A stretch of DNA of 64,000 nucleotides, taken from contig ML210182.1 in assembly GCA_004369085.1 (NCBI GenBank), positions 1 to 64,000 on the forward strand, in the 5' to 3' direction. The stretch comes from Coprinopsis marcescibilis (Eukaryota; Basidiomycota; Agaricomycetes; Agaricales; Psathyrellaceae). Positions 35,235-47,407 of the stretch are shown here, piece by piece; position 1 is the stretch's first letter, and the number at the start of each line of letters is the position of its first letter. Made by a program: the position numbers and the translations under genes. The notes beneath the pieces are model-generated. The model was not told the origin of the DNA, did no database searches, and was given only the letters and a program-made list of their open reading frames with translations.

Positions 35235-37459
35235 CTTTGCCTCTTTGAATGTGGTGGCGACAAGTCGTCTTGAAGCTGATGGCCGGGTCTCGGGGGATTT
35301 GCAACCGTCGAAGAGAGTAATACGGTTGAGTAGGACGACGATCAGAAACTTGGTTCAGTTCATGCAAACTATAAATGCACTGTCGTCGGGCTGAGCAGAG
35401 ACAGTGAGTGACGAGAAGCAAGCAGTGTGAGCTGAGTCTGCATGGTGGGGCCTTCTATCATCGAAGGGGACAACGAAACAAATCCCGAATAGGTGGGAAG
35501 GATCAATTTCTGTCGTCAATGGCAAGCTCCGTGATGCGTTACGGCCACAGATGAGTTCTCTCGGAATCAAACCCTGTTTGCTGTTCAGCCTTTGCCAGCG
35601 ACTGTAGCTCATGACGACTTGAATTACAGATACATAGCATGCTGCTGCGAAAATCCTCCGTTACCAATTTCAAACCCTCGACAGTCACTAGGTCTCCTTT
35701 CCTCACCTTGTGCGCAGTCCGGAATCCAGGGAGAGTTTACAAACGATGTGATGATGTGGTAACTTGTTGAAACACTGTTATGAGCCCGTAGCGACCGGTC
35801 AGGACTCCTAATTTATCACAAACAAAAGTTATTTCTGCTCGTGATGCTCAGGGTATACTTATCAGAAGCAGGGAGTTAGACTGCCTGGGTCTCATGCGGC
35901 CCTCAGAATCAGAGGGTGTGAAACGATTACCCGTAATAAATTGCCAGATTTCAATAATTCCATCGTTTTGTTGACAGCTTTCAGAAGTGTTTGAGCCTTT
36001 CAACTGTCGAGGAATCTCACAGTACACGCAATCATTGTCGTGATCCTTATGCATTGTCATGACTCATCAACGAAAATTTCTAATGGGCGCTACACACATA
36101 ACTGTACTTAGATTAGCTCTTACGACACTATTATACTAGCCTCCGTCATTGAAGCTGTCGCTCCGCTGGTGATATGCCCGAAGGTTCCTGACCCTGGTTC
36201 AGACTGAGTTGTCCGAGATATTACTTACTTTGGGGCTGTCGAGCATGCTTAGACCTTTGAACGACCGCCGCTTGGAGCCGCGGACTAGAATCATAAAAAC
36301 TAATAGGACAAGAGCCGCGGCGGCAAGATATTAGCGCCCGCCTCTGCCTAAAAAGCAACAGTCCTTGTTGACATTGTTTTAAGTTACGTCCACGACATGT
36401 CAACTAGCTACGCTGGCACAGTGCCTGGCCGCTGAGCTATGAATGGTTTTGCCTTTAAATGGTATATACGGGGCGCATAAATAGCAAAATTCAACACCGA
36501 CTCCCGCCCCCGCCCTCTATGAATTGAAACACCGTTTCATGCACCGAACGTTCCATTCAAGCAGCATATTCGTTGAACTTTGTAGCTCCGACCCGTCAGA
36601 GTCGTCGGCAAGGCGTTATGAATGTGAATTTGGGGTTCGTATACCGTGCTAACCAGAAGCCGATAAGCAGCCGTGCAGTTCTCAGCAAACGCCGATCGCT
36701 CAAATTCAACTCGCGCGGTGAAGCGGAGATTGTGGAAAGCTTACAGACCTTATAGCCCAACGCTGAAGTATGGCATCTGCCAGAGTCTAATATTGTAACG
36801 AGTGTGATGATCAAGGAAACCTGTGGGAAACTGCAAGAGAAATGTCCAATAAGTACGAACGGATATAAATCTGGAAGAGCTCTCTATCTAAAGCCCCGAC
36901 CGGCCAACATGTCAGGAAGAAATTGATTGTTCTCAAGTTCTTCGCCACAAGATTAATAGATAAGCTGGTGTAGTCCGCTAATGACCCGTCAAGAACTACG
37001 CTGCATACTCCTGTGTCGTGGTTTCCCGGAAGCTTGGACCCAGGAACATTAGGACGATGATGGCAGCCCGTGTGTCCAACTCTCCAGCGTCTGCAGGAAA
37101 TGGAACACTTTACATTCTATGATGAAGCCTCCTGCCAGCGATAGACCCCCTTAGACCCCTCCTTACCGCCATTTCACTGTGCTTTGGCCCTTGGCGAGGC
37201 CTATCGAACATTTGCGGCTGTTTGTGTGCAGAGGCGATCATGAATGTAAAGGACTGGGGAAGCCCAAATCGGGACGGCGGAATCTCGATCAAGCAGCTTC
37301 AGGCATTCCATTGCAAGCCGAAAAAGGGGGGAATGGCAAACATGCGCCTCAGAGGGACACGACGAGAGGTTGAAAAGGGCAAGGCCATGAGGCAATCGCA
37401 ATCAGCCATCCCCTCTCCTGCCCGCCCCACTATTCCGAGTCCATCAGCCCCATCACAAC
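35235..37459. other. Gene-poor 2.2-kb intergenic interval
   Basis: No exon with family support on either strand. The left part may hold an upstream exon of the membrane-protein gene. The last 100 bases before 37460 are C/T-rich and look like the 5' untranslated region of the HMG-box gene. No transposon ends, tRNA or clear repeat found. Confidence 0.45.
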
Positions 37460-38879
37460 ATGTCATCCCTCTCGCGCCTCTTGGGCTGGGCCCCATCCAC
37501 AGACGCCGGCTACATTGATGTCGCTGTACCGGAGCATATCTCCTACCAACATGATCAGGATTACTTCGACGTCGACACCACCCCTACCCAGTCCGGCAAC
37601 TACCGGACCTTCCACGCCTCCCCTTCTGCCAGTACCTCCAGTCTCTCTGATACAGAGAGGTCACCGGAGCCAGCGGGTAAAAAGGCGGACCCCAACTGGG
37701 TCGCTCGTCCCCGGAATGAATTCATCCTCTTCCGCTGCGACTATGTCCGCAGACACACCAAAGAGGGCACTGGCAAGCGGACTCGTCGTGCTCCCGGCCA
37801 GGAGGCAGAGAAGACCCTGTCCAAGCTCGCATCCGAGGCCTGGAGAGCATTGCCAACCGAAGAGCGCCTCTACTGGCGCGAACAGGCCAACTTCGAGCGC
37901 ACTAACCACGCACAGAAGTACCCCGACTATCGCTATCGTCCCAAAAAGAGTAACACTGGCCGTAAGCGCCAGAGTCGCTCATCCATGGCGAGCATGATGT
38001 CCAAAGCCAGCCCTGCTCCTGCCCTTCTTGCGCCTATCACAGTCGACGCCTCTCACTCAGGCTCCGGTTCGCCGACGAACCATCTTGAACGGTATCCACC
38101 CATCCTTCGTTTGCACAATCCCCTCCGCAAGGCAATTTCAGCGCCTTATCTGACTGGCGGCGACCCAGGCGCGTGGGGACCACAGTCACTTCCGCCTAGC
38201 GAGTTCCACTCGCGCCACGGGTCAATGAACATGAACTTTGTACGTCTGTCGTGTTATGTCGTCAACGAGCGAAATCTAACCAGCTGTATAGGACTACCCA
38301 CCACCGGTACCTCCTCTCCCATCCATGCCATCCACGGATAACCTTCCTTCGGGCGCCGCGACCCCTGCCCTCTCCGAAAGCATGTCTATTCCCAACTCCG
38401 CCAGTTCCTCTCTCGTTAATTGGAACGGAGAGCTGGTGCTCTCAGCACCTCAGCCCACCCAATTTATTTCCCCATTTTCGCTCTCCCTCATCGACCCATC
38501 TCTGCTCCCACAATCCCCAAACAAGTTCGCAAGCGCAGTACGAGGAGGGGTCCCGGCACCGCAGAGCACGAATGCAGTCTTAAACTTTGGACATCCACCG
38601 CAGCAACACCACCTTGGAATGGCAATGGCACCTGGGATGATGAGCCGCACGACAAACCATGCTGACCCCTTCTCATTCGGAAACGGCTCTGCGACGATGC
38701 TCTTTGGTGGTTCGGACATCATGTCAAAATCCGCCCTGTTGCATGACGAGTTTGGCATGCCATGCAATGCCGCGCTCCCGACTACCATCAGTCCCGCCGA
38801 ATACTTTGGGAGTTCTGCAGAGATGAGTCCGGATGAGATGTTCCTGATGGATAACGACGAGTACTTCCCCCAGTACTGA
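37460..38879 (+). CDS. HMG-box transcription factor
   Basis: Two exons: 37460..38239 and 38292..38879 with a 52-nt intron, 455 residues. The HMG box spans about residues 82-163: VARPRNEFILFRCDYVR, then a basic insertion (KEGTGKRTRRAPGQ), then LSKLASEAWRALPTEERLYW and HAQKYPDYRYRPKK. The NEFILFR/YPDYRYRPKK style belongs to the MATA/SOX-like single-box class that binds DNA sequence-specifically. In basidiomycetes such factors control mating, pheromone response or fruiting. Flanks are Ser/Pro-rich. No pheromone receptor or homeodomain gene lies in the window, so it is not shown to be part of a mating-type locus. Confidence 0.88.
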
Positions 38880-40009
38880 TCCATTCTTCGCCTTATTCGA
38901 CATGTCTTCGTGTCTTCCTCTGTTTGAGTCGTTTGGCTTTCGGTTTGATTTGCTGTCCTGTTATCGTCGCCTCATCTTCGGTGCTCTGTTCAGCCCTCGG
39001 ACACTATCTCTGTCAATATTTTCGGCTACTTCGCTTTCTACGCACCATTATCTTCGCTCTTCTTATCTTTATTATTTCATTTATCCTTTCGTCTCCTTTC
39101 GTCTCTCCTCGCTCACATCTGAGTAAGATATAGTCAACATCAAGCCAACTCGTGTACAATAGAGTATCGGATCTCTCACCTTTCATTTTGTATTTCCCAT
39201 CTTTCTCTCATAGTTCACCCCTGTAGTATACAAGCACCCCCAGCCTCATTCTCTGTATTATATCTTCCAAGTCAGCTTATCTTTTTTTTTTTACCTCCCA
39301 CCCATCGGACTACACCTCGGACACTGCATAGCATCTCGAATAGAATGACACCGTGTATTACAGAACAATCGTAACCCTATCGTGTACAAATCATCAAATC
39401 AATAAATCATCGAGCAAAAGGGTTATAAAAATTCGAAATATAGTTACAGCAGTTTCCACGAAATGGAGAGGCAGCAGAAGAAGGATGATCGGGGATGGCG
39501 CGTCAACTAAATGGGCAAGATCGGACAGGGGCCGATAGGAATACCGAACTGGGAGGTCTAGAGCTTGGACTGTATCAGAGACACATGGCTCAAACTCCAA
39601 GCCATGCATATCGAGCTCACCGCCACCATACTGAGCCAAACAAACCCCACCCAACAGAAGAGTCCTTCCTCCCCTCGTCCCTTCCCAACACGAACACGAA
39701 CAAGAAGACAAGAAACCCCTTTCAAACATAAGAATACAAAACAGGCATAGGCAGCGCCAGAAGCGTACAAGGCTCAAACAAGGGAAGCAGAAAGAAACCG
39801 ACGAAAGCTGAAGAAACCAAACATACTTGCCTGCTAAATCCCGCCTCCGTTCCATATATGGTAAACAACGCAATGCAGACACAAGAGGGTGGTCCCGCCA
39901 GACCGAACAGACACCGACCACCCTCGATCTATTGTATCGGAAATAATTTGTCTCGCAAGGGCATCTTGCGGGGTTTAGAGGCGAGGAAAACAGGGAAGAA
40001 TGAAGGGGA
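38880..40009. other. Intergenic, convergent 3' flanks
   Basis: T/C-rich to about 39300, with a run of about 12 T near 39280, then A-rich. This fits the two 3' untranslated regions of convergent genes. A 212-codon minus-strand frame (39394..40032) is Cys/Leu/Ser-rich without a domain and overlaps the carboxypeptidase end, so I do not call it. Confidence 0.5.
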
Positions 40010-42182
40010 TCAGTTCTCATCGACTGCGCCAACCACTGAAAGTGGCAGGTCCAAGATCCACCGCGTGAATAGGCTCTGTAGTGATATTAGATCGTTGGAA
40101 TTTCACCAGATACATAATGAACGCACCAAAGAAGCCTCTGGTTGATCGTACGGCACCATATGTCTAGAAATTGGAGTAATTAGCCTCTGAGGTACAAATT
40201 CAAGCGCAGAACGAAAATTCGGTACGAGCATGCACAAGCAAATCATGCAAGCCGAGCAACGCCAGGGAGCGGAGAATTCCATAAACGGGATCGGAGTCCT
40301 GACTCGCCAATCGGGGCATCAAAATAGAGAACTCACCCAGCTTCATGCACGTTCACGAAAGTAATGTTCCCCGCTGAGTATCCATTTCCTCCTGCTGTAC
40401 GAACGGCGCCAGATACGACCCCGGAACGAACAGGAGTCCAGGGAAGATCCTTGGATTGCTTGAACTCAGCAGAGAATCGTGTCTCCAACGCTTCGACCCA
40501 TCGCTCGTTACCCTGTGCTCACGTGTTAGATTGGCGGCTCCGGATTGAGCTAGGAATGAAGAGGAAGCTCACCAAATAGTTGCACATCAAATCTAGAGAA
40601 TGGAAAAACATAATGAGAATTTGTCAAGAAAAAGGTCCCAACGTGGGTACGTACCAGCGTTTCCAGCGTATACCAAGAGCCGGACGCCGTCGTTGATGAG
40701 CTCGGGGAGTAGGAGGGCACTGTTGTGCATACCATCGCCGTTCATGGTAAAGGCCTGGTTGACGTCCATGTTGCAAGAGGCGAACTGCCGGTCTTGGCTG
40801 ACACCGATAGCTGCCTTGACTTTCGGGTCGTTGAGCCAGGTCTCGATCCATCCCATCTGCTTGTAGCACAGTTGCCCATCCTTGTCTGGACTCCTATCGC
40901 ATTTGCGACGAACGTCGTAAGGGTTGAGGCCGGTTTCTGAGGACAATATTAGATCTTGAACAGAAACACGGTATAAAGCGACTTACGGACGAGAGGTCCC
41001 ATGATTTGACTGTTGCAATACAATACCGCAGGCACGCATGAGAACCTGGAGTTGAACTGGTAGCACGATTTGATCAACCGCTGGCAAGTGGGTATCTTTG
41101 ACCTGAGAGCCTGGCACTGCGGGCCATCGGGATCAGAGAAGACAGGGTATGGCCCATCGCACGCATAGTCCGCAACTGAGCCATACTGAACCAAAGGATC
41201 GGTGAGACCGTTGGCGAGGATGACGGACGCAAGGTTGATGTGCTTCAGCTTTGGGTCAGTCCTCGCAGCCAATTCCTTGTTTGACTTGTAGATGATATTG
41301 GCAAAGTTGGGAGCGTACGTCCCGCCGTAGCTCTCCGCAGCAATATGGAAGGGCTGCGTCGAATATTCGGGGTAGCGATTGAGGAAGAGTTCGAGAAATG
41401 CGTAGACGTCTTTGCCTGCTATGGGGCTAGAGTTTACAGTCTTGTCGCCGTCGGCATATGAGAAGCCAACGTTGATGGGCTGGTCGAGGAAAATGATGTT
41501 TGCATGGGTGTTCCAACTGTATGGGTTATGGGTGACGTTGCGTCCCTCGTCGGCAATGGAACATGGGCCGAGTTCAAAGAGTAGGCCTGTCGATGAGCTG
41601 CATCCGGGCCCGCCGTTAAGCCATAGCACAAGAGGAGCATCCTTTGGCGAGTTCCGTGCCTCGAAGAACCTAGGAGTACATCGCTGTTAGCGATAGGCGC
41701 AACTGTCGCGATGCATCCTGACGCACCAGAAGAACAGATGCTTGTCGTCGGCAACGTCAAAGTATCCAGAGTACTGTTTCACAGAGGCGTCGCAGAGATC
41801 CGGCTCCGTCACCCTCAACGTCTGGCCCTTAAATGAAGAATGGGTAACAAGCTCATCTATTGTCATAGTCAACGTCCTTGTCCCTTAACAAGCCAGCGAC
41901 ATAAAGTATTGTCTATGGTCACTCACAAAGCAAGCTGTCTTGTTTGATGTACTCCCTTCCTTCGTGATACCACTTCTCCATATTCTTCTTGCTCTTCAAA
42001 ACAGTATTCTTCGCAGCACTGAGGTACTGTGACGCTGTATCCTGGAGACCCTGACGTGTTCGTCCGAGGAAGGGGTTGCTGAGCACTTGTTGAGCATCAT
42101 TAAACAAAGCTGGTCCGGGGGCAGCATAAACTGGAGCCAGCCACACCGCTGCTAGTAGATATGTTGAACGAGAAAGCTTCAT
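40010..42182 (-). CDS. Serine carboxypeptidase (S10, carboxypeptidase Y-like)
   Basis: Eight exons: 42182..41927, 41856..41727, 41669..40987, 40936..40655, 40592..40573 (20 nt), 40512..40337, 40163..40127, 40075..40010, giving 549 residues. The signal peptide (YLLAAVWLAPVYAAPGP) precedes a propeptide. The catalytic domain has WLNGGPGCSSSTG (oxyanion), AESYGGTYAP (catalytic Ser), AGNADLMCNYLG (catalytic Asp) and GHMVPYDQPEAS (catalytic His). The enzyme removes C-terminal residues from peptides, in the vacuole or outside the cell. The Asp codon is split across intron 4 and the rest of its motif is on a 20-nt microexon. The final exon was found by following FTRWILDLPL. Intron 6 is long (173 nt). 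Confidence 0.94.
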
Positions 42183-42515
42183 TGGTGCTGCAAGGAGGGG
42201 GAAGGCAAGAAGCGACCTGGTTACTGGCCAGGTGCCGGGATGATAGCACCGGTTGCTCCCACGCGACTGCGCCGCAGGCGCGGCGTTGAACGCGCACACT
42301 AATACGTCATTGATCCCGACCGACGGTTATAGGGGCCAGGCCGCCAGGGTGGTCGGCTGGATCGGAATAAATGGTCACGATTTCATGGTAAAGGAATGGT
42401 GATATGGTGGTAGCTTACATGGCTTGAGAAGTATATACATCTGTGCTATGGGCCCAAATTGCACAAAGATGTGCCTATTCCTCGGAAAACGTTGTCCGAG
42501 ATCTTAGCCCAGAGA
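42183..42515. other. Intergenic: promoter of the carboxypeptidase gene
   Basis: 333 bp upstream of the carboxypeptidase start and downstream of the F-box-like stop on the same strand. No coding sequence seen. Confidence 0.5.
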
Positions 42516-43777
42516 TCAAACAGGCCAAGCGCTTGCTGGGTGACCTATTATTCGCCCATTCCCATCTTCGACCGTGATGCCACGACTTGTGGACCTTGTT
42601 ATTAACAGATTGAGGATGTCTAATGCATGACTATTTGGCTGTTGGACCCCAGGTTCTCTTGTTAATCGAAGGGTTTTGAGACTGGGGAAACTCCCGTGCA
42701 GCTCGCCCAAGAACGCCTTGACCTCATCCTTCTTCACGTCAGAAGGAACATAGATCACAACCACCTCCACTTTTGTATGGCGGAACCTTCGTATATTTTC
42801 CCAAAATGCAGTTCTGAACTGAAGTTCTTGCAAATTCGGGCATAGTTCTTGCAGTACAACGCCGTACCCACGGCGCAGAGACCAATGTTCGGTGTGAAAT
42901 ATTAGGTGGAGAGTGGATATTTTTTGGCCGTGTGCCAAAAGGAACCCACCGTCGTCCACACTCCAACGCAAACGTCGAGTGTCGTAGATGACCTGGTCCA
43001 ATACTGGGAAGCATTCCGAAGGGAGTTTGGCATATAGGCAGGAGTGGGTGAAGCTGGAAAGATGGAGGCTGCGTAACTGATGAAAGCGTAGGTCGGAGGG
43101 AAATGTTGCTTCAGCGCTCAAGGCTAGAGCACCGTCGATATTCTCACAGATGGAAGGAGAGCCCAGTGCTCGTATGCCCTGAACTCTCTCAACCAGTATA
43201 TCGTGCCACTCTCGTGGTGCTAGCACAGAAAGCGCAGGGGAGTTTGAGTCGGGTCTCGAAGATTGTTTGAAGTACAGTATGTCGACATTAGGGAGCCACC
43301 GAAGCAAAGTTTCTACTTTGCGGCAGTAGGATTGAAGCAACGGATAACGGACGGATGGGATGATATCTGTGAGAATGATGTCTAGCCGAACGGTGAATGC
43401 TCCGAGGCACCCTCCGTCGCTTTTGTCTCGACCGAGAACGGTGTAGAGCCGGTCCAGTTGGGAGAGTCTGGTTAGAGACACGTGTTCGAGGAGAAATCGC
43501 ATCCCCAGCGCGTTCCAAGTCTTGCAGACAAGAACGACATTTCTCTTCGTCGCCTTTCAGAAGACAACATATCATAAGCACGACTCGAAAGGGTGGATTG
43601 GAATGAACATAAAATCACCTTCAGCTCCTGAAATCTTTCAACTGCTCCTGGAGACGTGTCCTCGGCATCACCAGGAATATTGTTGAGGTGATTATCGAAC
43701 GTGGCTTCACGCAGCACAAGTTCCCAGACGTCGACTGGGCAATGGCTATTAAAAGTGGTATGCAACGTTGACTCCAT
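42516..43777 (-). CDS. F-box-like/LRR protein (paralogue 2)
   Basis: Two exons: 43777..43619 and 43553..42516 with a 65-nt intron, 398 residues. The start is ATG 43777 (MESTLHTTFNS). CPVDVWELVLREATF is the F-box-like helix. The intron sits at the same place as in the gene at 23.6 kb and is followed by the matching block NVVLVCKTWNALGMRFL. Leucine-rich segments (LPNVDILYFKQS, LRSLHLSSFTHSCLYAKLP, CPNLQELQF, FPSLKTLRLTRE) run to GITVEDGNGRIIG. A substrate-receptor role in ubiquitination is inferred from the fold; no partner is visible. A decayed copy lies directly upstream. Confidence 0.8.
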
Positions 43778-43929
43778 GGAAAGGAGCTTGTATATGCTTA
43801 AGCTGAGGGTATAGGTATACAAGCTTTAACATCCTATTGTTATTGTTATCACTCGAAGCTCACGACCTACTAGTACTCCGATCACTTCGGACTCGGAAGC
43901 TGCTGCGAGCCGACACAAGTATCTTGCAA

Positions 43930-44870
43930 TTGTTAACCGGCCAAAGGCACTTGCGACGTCAAGGTGGCCATTAATATTGAATACATGTATATTCGACGAG
44001 AACGTGCAGTGCACAAGCGCAAAACCAGAACAGATGAACTCGAGCTGGGGATTACATGACCGTGACTCATGAGTCCAATGCAGGTTGGTTCAACAATGGT
44101 TTCGACTATGACGCCGCGATTTTCAAGTTTCTCCATTAAGGACAATATCAACGATGTAGGGGTAGAGGTGGCATCCACCAACACCTTTGGACTCCTATCC
44201 ATGGTTTCAATAGGCCGGAGTGTCTTGAGATTGATGAAATACCGAGACAGATTTTCGTAGAATGACCCAGCGTTTTTTAATTTGACTTTAGGGATGAGAA
44301 TTCCTAGCACCTCCACTTGCGGATGTGCAGAATACAAGACATATTCAAGTTGGCAATACCTGGCTCTGATGTGGAGTTGACGCACATTGGGGAAGACGAT
44401 TCTCAGCTCGGCAGAAATTCGAGGGAAGGGAGCCGTCCTTTTGTCTATTCGAATCCAAGATGCAGGATTATGCCATTCTATCCATCAACTACAAAGAAAC
44501 AGCCTGCGTGATGTCCTTGATTTGACTCTGGTGTCTTGAAAGACATCGGCGCCACGCACGATGTAGTTCATTCGCGGGAAGTACTCAGATGAGAATATCC
44601 CGCACATCCTCGCTTGGGTAGTGCACGTTAGCTGAAGGAGGCGTAGCTTGGGAAATAGTAGACCCAATGGAAATGTCGTTGACCACGCAAGATGAAGCAG
44701 CGAGTAACCTCGTTATGATAATCAAACGGTACCGGACGCCAGTATGTTTTGAGCAGTTTTCAAAGGAATGTCGTGCCAAATTTCGGGCCTGAACAAGGAG
44801 AGTTCCGCGTATCCGCGGAAGATGCTGCAAAGCGGCTGTAAGCTGTAAGCATGCAACGGTGATGTTGGGA
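43930..44870 (-). pseudogene. Decayed F-box-like/LRR copy
   Basis: Fragments in three frames on the minus strand align in order with the neighbouring gene at 42.5-43.8 kb. Near 44750-44820, RPEIWHDIPL matches PREWHDILVE. Near 44540-44670, FPKLRLLQLTCTTQARMCG matches its leucine-rich block. Near 43980-44385, VEVLGILIPKVKLKNAGSF and ENRGVIVE match its C-terminal part. In-frame stops and frame changes separate the pieces, and no F-box exon was found. It is most simply a tandem duplicate that has lost function. Confidence 0.75.
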
Positions 44871-46045
44871 AGCCACTAAAGCAAGGCTTTAACTTACGTG
44901 TGATTTACGGTCAAGCATTGCTTGGGGTGCAGGCGCTGAGAAGGAATTCTTTCGAGTGGCCCGTATTCTCCTGGAGGAAATGATGTCGAGACGGTGGCAA
45001 ACCTGGAAAGGTGCTTCCCACTATCCCTGTCGTTCTCACTTGCGGAATAGAACTTTTTGGCAAGCGTTAACGCCGATGAGCGTTACACGTTCATAAAGGA
45101 AAGGCATCGCCAATGCGTCCCAATTTTTTTCACGCAAGAACCACATGAATAGCTAGGCGCCCCATTGCCACTCCTCATCGCCAACCCGATCATTGCATGT
45201 GTGGCCTCCCTCATTCCGATTGCCATATTTCGGGTGGAAAGTCGTGGAAGATTTCTTATTAGATGTCTGCATGGTAGATGAGCGAATTCGTGATGACAAT
45301 TATTCAGAACAATGCTTAACAGGTATTTGAGTTTTCAACTGATTTTCATGAAGGGCGACATCGATTCCCACGTATTGAATGTCGGTTGACGGAGAGCCAA
45401 ACGTGATATTGCTCTGGGGCATATTTTACACAACTACCTACTTACTACAAAGCGATGATCCACTACGATACTAAGGTACAAAACGAAATACACGGCGAAA
45501 GCGAATGACTACATGAGATAGTGTACAGAAATTGCGAGAAATGATATACAATGTCCAGTGTCCATGATGGGCTGAAATACGATGAAAATGATGGATGAGA
45601 TATGGATACATCTGAAAAACATGGTTTGTCAGTGAAAAGAATTCAATGACGAAAGATTGGGCAAGAAAGGAAGATCAGATAAAAAGGCAATATTCGTTTG
45701 TCTCCACAAGTGTCAGAACAGGTCTGAATATATTTCATCACGCAAAAGAGAAAGGGGCAGAAAAGTAGATGGACGACTTACAACGATGGGAGGCATTAGA
45801 TGCGAGGGGAAGAGAGATGGTTATTCTCTTCATGTAGTGATATCTGCAAATAGAATGGTCAGACAATGATACACAAAAGCGACATCAACGGAAAAGTGTA
45901 AAAGGGTTCAGAATTAAAAGGCAATATCGGTTTGTCCTCACAATCGTGATTCGGAACAGGTCTGATAGGTTATCATCTCGACGAAAATGAAGTGTGGGAT
46001 TATCGGATGCCATCGACTCACCATATAAGATTGAATCGAAAATCG
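44871..46045. other. Intergenic with a short direct repeat
   Basis: No supported exon. The right half is A/G-rich and is probably the 3' flank of the calcipressin gene. It holds two copies of a sequence of about 50 bp. Confidence 0.5.
45681..45975. repeat. Direct repeat, two copies about 235 bp apart
   Basis: Copies at about 45683-45740 and 45917-45975 share AAAGGCAATAT, GTTTGTC, CACAA and GAACAGGTCTGA in order, with small indels. The similarity fades towards TCATC.CG..AAA. Function unknown. Confidence 0.7.
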
Positions 46046-46807
46046 TCAGGCAGAGATGGACCCCATGGGCGGCATTGCTGTCGGTATAGGTCGCCAGCGG
46101 TCATGCGCAGGCATGGTCTCGCCATACACCCATTCCTCCTCCATAACGTCAACAACATATGACGCATCGCAGTCTTCTACGAAAACGCCAACGCCCGCCT
46201 CCGAAGGATCAAGGAGCATCTCGAACTGGCTCTTCTCCTGCTGTTCTTCCTGGATCTTGAGCTTTTTCAGAGCAGACATGAGATCAGCTGCCAGCGGAGT
46301 CGAGTTGGGTGGATCCTCTTTGATCTGCTCCCATCCCACTGGTGGTGAACCAGGCGGTGAAATCAAGAAATTCTTCTCCACCTTGGGTGGCTGCAGGTAG
46401 TGGACGTGGTTACGATCTTCCAGGCTGTGAGGAAGCAAAGGGTTCTTGTCCGCCCGAAACACCCTGAGCTGCACTTGCTCGCTAGAATGGGTCTAGTCAG
46501 ATGTGTGTTTCATAAAGAATTGGAGAGAAAAAACTCACTGTTGTGGTGTCGCCTGCAGGATAATGGGATCGCTATACAACTTGGCCTTCTCCGCAGAATG
46601 GTCACTTTCATATACAACGATGATCCGCCCAAAACCAGGAAGAGGTACCCATTGGTTTATATCGCCATGGTTCTCGAAATGGTCGCGCAAAAGCTCCAAG
46701 ATGAGTGGGTCAAAAAAGGACCTAGGCAGAGAGGTGATGGCAACGGTGTTCGTTGGCTCTGAAGGAGGCGGCGAAATTCGTGTAGACTGGTTTAAATGAA
46801 TGGTCAT
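46046..46807 (-). CDS. Calcipressin (RCAN), calcineurin regulator
   Basis: Two exons: 46807..46539 and 46481..46046 with a 57-nt intron, 234 residues. The first half is an RRM-like domain (NTVAITSLPRSFFDPLILE, GRIIVVYESDHSAEKAKLY). The second carries the RCAN signature FLISPPGSPPVGWE and an acidic C-terminal part. RCAN proteins bind calcineurin and either inhibit or help it depending on phosphorylation of the SP sites. The start at 46807 (MTIHLNQSTRIS) is preferred to the upstream ATG because it begins just before the RRM-like fold. Its 3' flank holds a duplicated sequence of about 50 bp. Confidence 0.93.
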
Positions 46808-47407
46808 GGAGGAGGAAGAAAGAAGGTGTCCTGAATGAGAGGAGAAGAAATTTGCCGGAAAACTTAAAAAGCCTTGCATGCCTTATGTAATCTGATTCAA
46901 TGGCTGTGCGGCCGTAGCCTCTATCCGCCGCCGAACTGGAACCAGTGCGCTGACACAGAGCTCCTATGTAGAACAGCCACAAGAATATTGAGCCTGACGT
47001 CTGCAAAGCCTTTGTCGGCGCAGCACTTGGCTGATTGGTACTTGCGTCGCAGCTGTGTCGAAAACCCTGCTGACTCAAACACATGCGATGTGGAGCTCAT
47101 CGTACGACGGCGAATACTACTACCCAGTATCAATCAAAATCCAATTTGTATGCTAGTAGCCGCGAGAAGCTGTGAAGTAAAGCTATAAAAGAATCCCACA
47201 AACGCAACCCATAGCCACGATGTGACCCTTGTATGTGCAATGTCCAAGCTAGTGTCTCCTTCGATGGTCTTCGCTTAAACAACTCGAGAAATCGATCTCG
47301 GCAGAGAGATATGGGGTGCCTACCAAAGCCGTGCTGGCTGCGTCAGATATGATATGCTCACGAAATGTAGAAGATGATTCGCGGACCAAATGGCATCAAA
47401 GGGCAGA
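46808..47407. other. Intergenic: calcipressin promoter and CCDC124-like 3' flank
   Basis: 600 bp with no supported exon. Short frames on both strands have no family resemblance. Confidence 0.45.

Noticed and set aside
37460..38879. HMG-box gene as part of a mating-type locus
   Set aside because: No pheromone, STE3-type receptor or homeodomain pair found within the window.
39394..40032. 212-codon minus-strand ORF after the HMG-box gene
   Set aside because: Overlaps the end of the carboxypeptidase in another frame, is Cys/Ser/Leu-rich and lies in probable 3' flank sequence.
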